A DNA stretch of 41,839 nt from Rhizobium aethiopicum (GTDB lineage Bacteria; Pseudomonadota; Alphaproteobacteria; Rhizobiales; Rhizobiaceae): contig NZ_JACIFV010000037.1 in NCBI RefSeq assembly GCF_014197535.1, positions 1 to 41,839 on the forward strand, given 5' to 3'. The position numbers were made by a program, and so were the translations under genes. Every line of letters begins with the position of its first letter. Position 1 is the first letter of the stretch. Under the pieces are notes generated by a model. The model worked only from the letters and a program-made list of their open reading frames with translations. It ran no database searches and was not told the origin of the DNA. Of the stretch, positions 8,455-16,320 are shown one piece after another.

Positions 8455-9624
8455 TCAATCGGCCGGCTTCCAGGAGAGCGGATCCGCTGGGTTATCGAAA
8501 TATTTAGCAGCAGCGCTGGCAGACCACCAAGCTGTATTCTTCGGCTCGATCCAATCCTCAGAGTTAGGATCGCAATCAGCTGGCAAATCCGCCATTACAT
8601 CCTCTATGGTACTGGGAATTGCTGGCCGCAGGATTGTCTGAATTTTGGGGCCCTGTCCCTCAAGAGTTCGCATCATTACGTCCCATACGAAACCCGCCTC
8701 AGAGCGCGGCGGCCAGAAATGAAAACTCTTGCTTACGAAGTCGGGGTTCCGTCGCCAGTAACAGGCTGCCGAAGCTTCGCCCCCTAGAACGATTGGGATC
8801 ATGTCGCGCCCGGACTGGCGCACCGCGTTGATAACACCATTCTCAGCTCCCGACTGAACGATAATACCATCAATTCGACCGGGATTCGCTGCAAGGAATT
8901 TTTGCACCTCGGCCTGCGCGACCTTGTCTGTCCACTTCCCGTCGACATGACCTACGATCTTTATCTCGGGATAATACTCCAGAGCCTTCTTTGCGCCGAC
9001 GTCAAAGCTGTCCGAGGAGGCAAAGCCGGAGATCCCCGAAACGAGAAGCACATTGCCACTTCCTTCGATTTCTTCAGCGAGCCACTTCGCCGCCTCAAAC
9101 CCGCCTTGCATGTTGTTCTCAGTTGCGTTGACGGCGAACGGCGATGTTACGTAACCAGAGTACGAGAACACAGGCACTCCTTTTGAATACGCATACTCTA
9201 TCGTAGGATTAAGCGCCGTGAGGTTCGAACAGCAGATAATAATTGCATCAACGCCGTCGTCTACCATCTGCCGCATCTGCCTGATCTGGACAGCGTCTTC
9301 AAGATTTGACTGGGTGACGATGAACTCGGAGACCAGCCCCGCTTTCTTGAAAGCTGGAACAATCTTGTTTGTGAACTCATCAAGAATACTCGCACGCCAA
9401 GAATTGTCAGCATATGTCGATGCGTACCCAATTTTCCACGGCGGTGCTCGCTGTGCCTTAAACGTGCGGAAGACAGATTCACCTGTAGGCAACTTTGGAT
9501 CGAGCAACTCGTAGGTTTTTCGTTCCTCCCGCGGCAATTCCGTAAGGCCACCGGCGGCCGCTACAGAAGGGATCACCAAGCCGGTGATTAGAATAATGGC
9601 TCTTGTAATTTCACGTATGCGCAC
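8455..9624 (-). CDS. Orphan periplasmic substrate-binding protein (RbsB/sugar-binding type)
   Basis: An exported binding protein of about 389 residues. The GTG at 9624 is preferred: an AGAGG site lies before it and it gives a clean signal peptide (IILITGLVIPSVAAAGG). An ATG at 9654 would add ten residues. The type I periplasmic-binding fold begins at WKIGYAST. It resembles the protein at 27167-28333 along its whole length, with shared DAVQI-QMRQMVD-GVDAIIICCSN, FASSDSFD, GGEASAACYWR and TLEGQGPK. Unlike that paralogue it has no permease or ATPase beside it. It lies between a chemoreceptor and a c-di-GMP enzyme, so it may deliver ligand to the receptor, or feed the transporter at 22-28 kb. Confidence 0.88.
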   Translation of the reverse strand: MRIREITRAIILITGLVIPSVAAAGGLTELPREERKTYELLDPKLPTGESVFRTFKAQRAPPWKIGYASTYADNSWRASILDEFTNKIVPAFKKAGLVSEFIVTQSNLEDAVQIRQMRQMVDDGVDAIIICCSNLTALNPTIEYAYSKGVPVFSYSGYVTSPFAVNATENNMQGGFEAAKWLAEEIEGSGNVLLVSGISGFASSDSFDVGAKKALEYYPEIKIVGHVDGKWTDKVAQAEVQKFLAANPGRIDGIIVQSGAENGVINAVRQSGRDMIPIVLGGEASAACYWRRNPDFVSKSFHFWPPRSEAGFVWDVMMRTLEGQGPKIQTILRPAIPSTIEDVMADLPADCDPNSEDWIEPKNTAWWSASAAAKYFDNPADPLSWKPAD

Positions 9625-9838
9625 GGATTTGATACCTCTCGTGTCTCTGAGCATTGCAAAGCAGTTGATCTCTTGAAGGTTGATCGGCTCTAGGTGGGTT
9701 TTTTACAGTCAGACGGGCGGCGAAAGGGAGACCAAGAGCCTAAGGCCGGATTTCGCTTCCGTAAGCGGATTTCCCTTCAGTAGAACGCCGCTATCACAGT
9801 GGCCATCCGACGCGTGGCAGTCCCGTTCGATGCGTAGC

Positions 9839-12352
9839 TTACGCCACTAACCTAACCCGACGCGTCGACTTATCTTCGGTCAATTTGAATGAAGCGAGCC
9901 GCTCGCTGAGTTCGTTAGTCTGATCCGAGAGAGTCTTTGCCGCGGCATTTGTCTGCTCGGCCATGGCAGCGTTTTGTTGTGTTCCCTGGTCAAGTACATT
10001 GACGTTATTGTTGATCTCGGCGAGGGACGCCGCTTGCTCGCGGCTCGAATTGACGATTTGATCAATCCGATCGGAAATCTTCAAGATCGACGCCGTTATG
10101 TTGTGTAACGCCTCACCTGCTTTCCCCACGTAATCTGAGCCGATCGCCACCTCCGAAGAGGATTCCGAAATCAGGTGGCGAATCTCGCGGGCTGCAGCTG
10201 ATGATTTCTGGGCAAGTTCGCGCACTTCCTGGGCTACGACTGCAAAACCCTTTCCGGCATCTCCAGCACGAGCCGCCTCGACACCAGCATTTAGTGCCAA
10301 AAGATTTGTCTGGAACGCAATCGTATCGATCAAACCAATGATTTGGCCGATCTTGTGGGACGCGTCTTCTATTCTGCCCATTGCGTTGATCGCATCGGTC
10401 ACAATGGTTGCCGCACCCTCGGCGTGTTCTTTAACAACGGACACGAAAGCCTGGGTTTCATAGGCATTCTCGGATGATTTTCTGACCGTGACCGTCACCT
10501 GTTCGACGGCGGCCGCAGCCTCCTCCAGTGAGGCGGCTTGCAATTCAGTTCGCCGCGACAGATCATCTGAGGCTTTGAAAAGCTCGCTGGTTCCCCATTG
10601 AATTTGATTGGTATTCTCGTCGATATGAGACACTGTCTCTCTCAGGATCGAAAGCGAGTGATTGAAATCGCGCCTCAGCGGCTCAAGATTGGGATGGAAT
10701 TGGCGGTCAATTTCTTGAGAGATGTCGCCACGCGCCAATCGAGATAACGCCTCTCCTAGAATGGTGACGGCAGTTGCGACCTCCTCCTCCATCTGAGCGC
10801 GTTCGCGTTCACGATCCATCCGCTCCTGTTCAACGGTTTTCCTATCGGCTTCCGTTCGTGTCTCGATGTCCATCTTCGAGACAGCATTTTCACGGAAAAC
10901 CTCGAGTGCGCGAGCCATTTCACCTATTTCGTCTCTCCGGTCACGTCCGACAATCTGCGATCGAAGATCGCCCTTTGCCAGCTCTTGCATGCGCTTCGCG
11001 ATCCGTTCGATCGGGGCGCGAAGTGTCGCCATCAGGCCGGCGCCAGCCGCCAAGGCTACCAAGACGCCGGACACTGTGGCGATAGTTGACAGCAAGCGGG
11101 CAAGATTGCTTTCATTGCGAGCATCGTTTTCCTGAGTTGCTGCAAAAGTTACGAGGTTTTTCCAGATCTCCTGACCGGTTTTGTCCGCCTCAGAATATTG
11201 CGCTTGGCGGGCTTCCGCTATCTTGACCAGCTTCTCTGTGTTCTCTTGGATAGAATCCACCTGGGCGAATAGATCTTCCTGCATTTTATCGAAGCCAGAT
11301 ATCGAGCTGGCAACGCCTCCAACTGCCACGGTGTCACGCGCCAATTTTGTAAGTTGCTCAACGAGGCGCTGCTGATTCTCTGCGTTGGCTGTACGGAACA
11401 GGTTATTGATTTCGATTTCGATCGAATCGGCGTCCTGGCCGATCGTTGTCGCCGTCGCAACAAGCATTTCGGAATCCGTCAACGCTTTATCCAACGCCCG
11501 GATCGCATTTGTTCCTTCAATCATGTGCTGGATCGCATCCACTCGCAGGTTCGTCGCAAAGCTCTGTAGGTCAGAGCCGGCAAGCCGTGTGGAAGGGTCG
11601 ACAAATTCGGGGTTGGCGATTAGCTTGGCGATAGTCCTCTCAATTTTAGTAACGGCCTGCTCGTCAGCAGTCGAGACTACCCGCTTAACTGTTTTTAGCG
11701 ACTTTTTGATCACAAGCCCTTGCTGGGCGACAGTCGGAGGCTGCTTCGCTCCGTCCGGCAAGCTCACCAAGTCTTCCGCCATGTGTTGCATAACTGATGC
11801 CGTATCGAGTGAGCGGGTAGCCTCCCGGAGCATGGTTTTCCCGGAGTTCTCCTGATTGCGTACTTGTGAGCGCACATCAACCGCAGCCAATTTAAGGGCG
11901 CCTCCGACCTCCTTGATCTTCGACAAGTTGGAAACAATGTCGCTGCGAACGGATTCCTCGTCATTATGCAAAGACCACATGCGGCCGATGCTGCCCGAGA
12001 TAACGGACATTGCCGATACACTGTTTTCGAGCGCACCAGTTTCGCTCCCGCTACCTGCCGCCGCTTCCTGGAGCGACTGCATGGTTGCGGTCTGCCCGTT
12101 TAAACTTGTCAGCGCCTCATCTCGGTACTCCGTTGAGCTTTGCGCCAAAAAGCGGTTCATGCTTTCCGCGACACTTCGAAACCCGCTCAAGGTCTGAAGA
12201 ACCTCATTTGAAAGCCGAAGACGAGTCTGAAGCAAGCCAGTTGCTTTTAAGCCGACCCCACCAACTGCCGCCAATATCAGGATCAAGGGTACAAGTACCA
12301 ATAACACCTTTGCTCTTATGGTAAAGGTGGATAACAGGCGATCGACGAACAT
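9839..12352 (-). CDS. Methyl-accepting chemotaxis protein with large periplasmic helical domain
   Basis: A chemoreceptor of about 837 residues. The ATG at 12352 has GGAGG five bases ahead and is preferred to the one at 12373. Membrane segment 1 lies near residues 14-36 (VLLVLVPLILILAAVGGVGL). A long, purely helical periplasmic region of nearly 400 residues follows, of the size and character of HBM double-bundle sensors. Membrane segment 2 is near 425-445, followed by HAMP, a linker rich in Glu and Arg, and the signalling hairpin (FQTNLLALNAGVEAARAGDA). The C-terminus (STRRVRLVA) lacks a CheR/CheB tether pentapeptide. The binding protein gene follows 215 bases downstream on the same strand. 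Confidence 0.93.
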   Translation of the reverse strand: MFVDRLLSTFTIRAKVLLVLVPLILILAAVGGVGLKATGLLQTRLRLSNEVLQTLSGFRSVAESMNRFLAQSSTEYRDEALTSLNGQTATMQSLQEAAAGSGSETGALENSVSAMSVISGSIGRMWSLHNDEESVRSDIVSNLSKIKEVGGALKLAAVDVRSQVRNQENSGKTMLREATRSLDTASVMQHMAEDLVSLPDGAKQPPTVAQQGLVIKKSLKTVKRVVSTADEQAVTKIERTIAKLIANPEFVDPSTRLAGSDLQSFATNLRVDAIQHMIEGTNAIRALDKALTDSEMLVATATTIGQDADSIEIEINNLFRTANAENQQRLVEQLTKLARDTVAVGGVASSISGFDKMQEDLFAQVDSIQENTEKLVKIAEARQAQYSEADKTGQEIWKNLVTFAATQENDARNESNLARLLSTIATVSGVLVALAAGAGLMATLRAPIERIAKRMQELAKGDLRSQIVGRDRRDEIGEMARALEVFRENAVSKMDIETRTEADRKTVEQERMDRERERAQMEEEVATAVTILGEALSRLARGDISQEIDRQFHPNLEPLRRDFNHSLSILRETVSHIDENTNQIQWGTSELFKASDDLSRRTELQAASLEEAAAAVEQVTVTVRKSSENAYETQAFVSVVKEHAEGAATIVTDAINAMGRIEDASHKIGQIIGLIDTIAFQTNLLALNAGVEAARAGDAGKGFAVVAQEVRELAQKSSAAAREIRHLISESSSEVAIGSDYVGKAGEALHNITASILKISDRIDQIVNSSREQAASLAEINNNVNVLDQGTQQNAAMAEQTNAAAKTLSDQTNELSERLASFKLTEDKSTRRVRLVA

Positions 12353-12563
12353 ACTTACCTCCAAAGGGCTCAAACGGTGCTGGGGCCTCGCTTTTGGAAT
12401 AGTAATGTTTGAGCCTGAACGAACATGGATAAGAGTTTCACTAAAACAATCGAAACTTTTTTACGTGTTGTTAGGATTTGACCTCTTACCCATTGCGTCT
12501 TTCGAGAAACTTAACGGAAGGTTAATACCTGCAGATTTGCCGGATCAGAACGTGGGAGTGGAT

Positions 12564-13313
12564 CTATCTGCACCGAGGATCGATCTCCAGCACGTTCCCT
12601 GTCAGCTTTCCGGACAGTTCCGAATTCGCCAGGAATTGCACGGCGTGGATCACTGTTCGAAGCACGTCATTTTCGCTTGAAGACGTAGAGTTCACATCGC
12701 TGGCGTGTACAGCATTTATCCTCAGCCCGGAACCGAAATATTGCCTAGCAATTGCGGAGGTAGTAGTGCGCAACGCCGCTTGAAGGACGGCTTCTGCTTC
12801 CAGCGAGGTCGTCTCTTCGAACCATGCGACGTCCACTACGGCAAGCTCCGCGCCCTGAAGTCGAGAGCTAAAGGCACCTGTAACTCTGATTAGATTGGAT
12901 ACGGCATCAAGCCCCAGATTCGCGCTGGATAGCGATCCCGTTACAGTTTGGGTTGTTTCATTTCTGCGGAAAACTATGTTCACCAGAACGTCGACCCGTC
13001 TCCAGCGCAAATACACCTGGTCAGCCATTGAGTTGACGTAAACGTCTCTGTTCGGGTTGACTTTGACCGGTAAAAAATTGTTTCCCTGGCCTTCAGCCAG
13101 GGAGGCGAAGTCGGCGGGATTGGCGTCGCCTACGGCGACCCGATAGCCTTTTTCTATAAATGAGCGCGCCAAACAAAGACCAACAGGATTTGACGCGCCT
13201 ATCAAGACACAGACTTTTTCCCCAGGAGAAATGTTGGCGTCACTGTCACGTTCAACCAGTACCTCGGTCGATGGAGTATGACACGCCTTGTGAGTCAGAG
13301 ACGCTTGTATCAC
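12564..13313 (-). CDS. SDR-fold protein lacking the Tyr-Lys catalytic pair
   Basis: A 249-residue protein starting at GTG. A Rossmann nucleotide motif is visible (VLIGASNPVGLCLARSFIEKGY). The C-terminal SDR signature is also recognisable (SGLRINAVHAS, then AVQFLANSELSGKLTGNVLEID). Where active enzymes have YxxxK, this one reads LQAALRTTTSAIARQYFG, with neither the Tyr nor the Lys. The NNAG region is also altered (NIVFRR). It is therefore probably not a dehydrogenase and may bind a nucleotide or be decaying, although the frame is intact. A perfect operator core lies about 140 bases upstream, so it seems to belong to the shared regulon. Confidence 0.72.
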   Translation of the reverse strand: MIQASLTHKACHTPSTEVLVERDSDANISPGEKVCVLIGASNPVGLCLARSFIEKGYRVAVGDANPADFASLAEGQGNNFLPVKVNPNRDVYVNSMADQVYLRWRRVDVLVNIVFRRNETTQTVTGSLSSANLGLDAVSNLIRVTGAFSSRLQGAELAVVDVAWFEETTSLEAEAVLQAALRTTTSAIARQYFGSGLRINAVHASDVNSTSSSENDVLRTVIHAVQFLANSELSGKLTGNVLEIDPRCR

Positions 13314-13449
13314 GCGCCGGTCGCCGCTTCCGGCAGATTAAGAAGGTCGACAATTTGTGCATTTTTGGCCAAGTTTAGCACTTATAACTCCCGGTCCGTC
13401 GCTGCGTCTCCCGCGAACAAGCAATGCGCGGGCGATATAGTAAAATTTT

Positions 13450-13469
13450 TGTCCGACAATCTGTCAATT
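13450..13469. promoter_or_regulatory. GntR-type operator upstream of the SDR-like gene
   Basis: Reads TGTCCGACAATCTGTCAATT, with the full GACAATCTGTCAAT core. It lies about 140 bases before the GTG start of the SDR-like gene and is preceded by an AT-rich stretch (AGTAAAATTTTTG) that could contain promoter elements. Confidence 0.65.
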
Positions 13470-14057
13470 CCTTTTTTGCGATTTTCGGCGGACACATGTC
13501 GAGACCGGCGTCATTTTGAGGCCTCATGCACGCAATGCCGTAAGCATCGGTATTCCGACACCCGGTTGAGTTTGATGTGGTCTTTCCTGTTAGTCTTCTC
13601 TCGCCGCCACGTTCCGATTTGATCGCGCTTTTCGCGTTCGCGCGGCACAGACAACAGCACGCCTATGGCAGCACAAGCTGTTTGACCATCATCAGGTTTC
13701 GTCCTTAAGCTCTTCTTTTGCCCAATCAGACGCCCGGAGTCCGTACCCGCTAAGAAGAGCGCAAAGTCAACTCAATGCGACGAGGCGCGGCTTACGCATT
13801 GATATTTGCCGCGACCGCCTCGCTTAGTAGGCCAAAAGAACTCGTCGACGTCTTTGCGTCTCCGAGTGTTGAGCCTGGAGCGTGCCTCTCTTATACGTCA
13901 TAACCGAAGTATGCTGATGCGCAGGTTAAGAGGACCAGCGCGTGGCGAAATCGTGGGGCCATCCTACAGCACAATCATTTTTCTCCGTGTCGACTCAACG
14001 GCCTCCAAGGTCGGTTGGCGTAGGTTCTCTCCCACTCATAGCACTCCCACCCTTCCC

Positions 14058-14089
14058 GTGACGGGCTGCGATCGAAAGCAGCCCGTCAC
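14058..14089. repeat. Perfect 12-bp inverted repeat with 8-base loop
   Basis: GTGACGGGCTGC at 14058-14069 pairs exactly with GCAGCCCGTCAC at 14078-14089 around the loop GATCGAAA. No T run follows on either strand, so it is not a classical intrinsic terminator. It could be a protein-binding site, part of a structured RNA, or a relic end of an element. Confidence 0.6.
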
Positions 14090-14201
14090 CCCTCGCCTTG
14101 GGAGGCATCTTTAGATTGATTTGCCGTGCGGGAACTCCACTAGAACCGTGGCAGATTTCCCTGATGCTGCCTTGCCTTTGATCAGGAATAGCATTAACGT
14201 A

Positions 14202-14221
14202 TATCAGACAATCTGTCAATC
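14202..14221. promoter_or_regulatory. GntR-type operator without an obvious target gene
   Basis: Reads TATCAGACAATCTGTCAATC, identical over 20 bases to the site at 31171-31190. The nearest genes are the broken araC-type gene 290 bases to the right and the SDR-like gene 890 bases to the left. It may regulate the araC-type gene from a distance or mark a deleted gene. Confidence 0.65.
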
Positions 14222-14509
14222 TGTTCGAGGCTTGTGGAAGCCAGTCATCGCATCATTAGAGGCTTCCCAACTGCAGCGCTGAAAAACTAGGAGGCCATCT
14301 CGAGCGGGAGAACGTGGATGTCGGTGCTGGTGATGATCCGCCATGACGAAAGCCTAGGGAATGAGAGATTCAACCGGCCTCCACAAAGGTCCGAATCGGT
14401 CATGTACGCGATCAAAATCGCTCGCACGCCATCCGGTCTCGAGCTTTGAAGGTTTGGAAAACTAGTCCCGGCATGTGCGAGTTGGTGTTCATAGATAGGT
14501 TTATATTGG

Positions 14510-15543
14510 ATGACCGAAAGTTTGTTCAGCAAGCCCGATGAAGGGACCTTAGTGAAAGACAACTTTATCGAGGGCTCCGATCCCGAACGTCTTTTGCCTT
14601 TGATATCATCGCCCCTGGCGTCCTCTGACCTTGCTCAACACGACAGTAGATCGCTTAACTCTCGCTGCAGTCGAATTTCCCTTGATGGTTTTGGCGTTGC
14701 GGATGCCCATCATGAAGGGGCGTTCTCGGTCATGATAGATTCCCCAGTTGACGTCGTAACGGTCTTCCTGCCGGCGTCCGGGAATGCAGTCTTTCATTGG
14801 TCTGGGCAACAGGTAGAGTCGCCGCATGTTGCAAATGCTCCGCTGAATGCCCGACAAGATGGCATAAGATCTCAACTGTCATTGACGATCGATACGCAAT
14901 CCTTGCGTGACAAGCTTTCTCGCATGCTCGATCGGACGATCAGCGGAAATCTGCAAATTCAGCCGACCCTTGATCTTGCATCGAGCGCGGGAACGCTCAT
15001 GCGAGAACTAGCCCTGTCTGCCCATCGCGGCCTCAGTGCCGGGGGGCTCTGCGACAATGCCCGTCGGCCTATAGCTCGCTCCTCGACGCGATAGAGTACC
15101 TTTTGATCGAAAGCTGTATGCATCGCTATACCGATGAACTTCGTCGTCCGTCTCCGTCTCCCACGCCTCGCCACGTGAAACGGGCAATGGAGTTTATGGA
15201 AGAGCATATGGCTCAACCCATTTCCCTTAACGATATCGCCGCTGCGGCCAAGGTCAGCGTGCGGACTTTGCAGCACGGCTTCCGACAATTTCGTAATACC
15301 AGCCCCACAATGCACCTCCGAGACTTGCGTATGTGCGCAGCTCGACAGGAACTGCTGCAAAACGGCGCTAAAATCAGCGTTTCGGAAATAGCGCTTAAGT
15401 GGGGCTTCACACACCTCGGCCGTTTTGCTGCAGAGTACAAGAGACGTTACGGCGAACTGCCATCTAAAACAGTGCATATGAGCGATGTTCTGCCGCATAG
15501 GCGATCTATGTGTGCTTCGCAGGCCTCTCCGCCCGAAAGCTGA
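14510..15543 (+). pseudogene. AraC family regulator split by a frameshift
   Basis: The N-terminal half (14510 to about 15046) resembles the AraC-binding-like domain of the PF14525 type. The C-terminal half (about 15047-15543) carries the double helix-turn-helix, with MAQPISLNDIAAAAKVSVRTL and FRQFRNTSPTMHLRDLRM. The two halves lie in different frames. The switch falls at a run of six G (15041-15046). With one extra G the text reads SAGGALRQCPSAYSSLLDAI and continues into YLLIESCMHRY, exactly as expected of the family. Either the gene is inactivated by a one-base loss in a homopolymer or this is a sequencing error. The second half also has its own ATG at 15103. Confidence 0.85.
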
Positions 15544-15613
15544 CCCGGAAATAGCCCTTCGCGATGGCGCTGTGGTTCGCAGCGCTCCACCGGGCTATAC
15601 CATCGCTGCGCCC

Positions 15614-15799
15614 TTAATTTTTCGGTCTGTCGCCACAGACGGTCAGCAGCCGAGCGTACAGTGCTTCAAGGTGATTGGTGATTTGGATCATTTGCAGCCG
15701 CTCTTGCTCCAGGCGCTGCGACTGTGCATCTTCGTGGCTTTCTAAGTGGGTATCTGTCTTAGCCTGTTGCCCGAAATTGATTGCGATAACTTTGGACAT
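15614..15799 (-). CDS. Small hypothetical protein, 61 residues
   Basis: An open frame starting MSKVIAINFGQQ, with a modest GAGAG site upstream. It is hydrophilic and probably helical (ESHEDAQSQRLEQERLQMIQ). It lies on the same strand as the chemoreceptor and the cheW remnant and could be the last member of that unit. No family was recognised. The composition looks protein-like rather than random, but the evidence is weak. Confidence 0.4.
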   Translation of the reverse strand: MSKVIAINFGQQAKTDTHLESHEDAQSQRLEQERLQMIQITNHLEALYARLLTVCGDRPKN

Positions 15800-15911
15800 C
15801 TTCGAACTCTCGTTGAATTTCGTTAATACTCCGCGTCTTGAAGGAAGACAGTCGCGGAAGGTGAAAAAGCAAAAGTCTGCTAGGCAGCTGCGATGCGTCC
15901 TGATTGGTGCC

Positions 15912-16314
15912 AAACCTTTGCTCAAAACTAAGGAAGCATTCCATCCCTTGTTCAAGCGGAGTGATTCCGTAGCTGAAGGTTGGGTCGAAGTCGCGCCTAA
16001 GTCCGAACCGGTTGGATCCGATCGCCGTTGATCGATAGAATGCCAGAGACCTGATCGACGACCGGGCCGATGATACCATCTGCTACCTCAACGACGACAA
16101 TGGCGCTGTGGCTAGACCGATGGGATTGGTTATCTCGGCAGCAAGCTCTATCACCGGAATGACAGAACCGGCAGATCCCTGAACCGAGAACATGCGTTAG
16201 GGGCAGCGGCGTCGCCTCTGCTAACCCCCGGATTTCCGGGATCAACGTCGTCTTCATGCAGAACTGCTGGCTGCCAGATGGAAACCGATAATATCCTGCG
16301 GTGAATTATGACAT
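15912..16314 (-). pseudogene. cheW: Decayed cheW (chemotaxis coupling protein)
   Basis: Starting seven bases after the chemoreceptor stop, an ATG at 16314 is followed after one codon by TAA. Beyond that the reading frame restores CheW text: GSQQFCMKTTLIPEIRG and ATPLP, then in a shifted frame SVIPVIELAAEI, then in another frame AIVVVEVADGIIGPVVDQV and SGILSINGDRIQPV, then GITPLEQGMECFLSFEQRF. These match the order of conserved CheW segments (the EIRG loop, VIPVIDL, VGLVVDxVSDVL, IQP). At least one stop and three frame changes show that it is dead. It would have been co-transcribed with the upstream chemoreceptor, which must now use CheW from elsewhere. Confidence 0.75.
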
Positions 16315-16320
16315 GATTCA

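Larger units (their letters stand above)
13470..14509. other. Non-coding stretch of about 1 kb
   Basis: No convincing gene is present between the SDR-like gene and the araC-type gene. Several short open frames on both strands lack family resemblance. It contains one orphan operator (14202-14221) and one perfect inverted repeat (14058-14089). The presence of an operator without a gene suggests that a gene has been lost here. Confidence 0.5.

Noticed and set aside
13082..13102. Hairpin TCCCTGGC-CTTCA-GCCAGGGA
   Set aside because: It lies within the coding sequence of the SDR-like gene and is short, so coincidence is the best explanation.
13995..14219. Minus-strand open frame beginning inside the orphan operator
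   Set aside because: It has no ribosome site, no family resemblance, and a composition unlike the neighbouring genes; it was tempting because the operator overlaps its start.
14287..14562. 91-residue minus-strand open frame upstream of the AraC gene
   Set aside because: It overlaps the start of the AraC gene on the other strand and has no domain or ribosome site.
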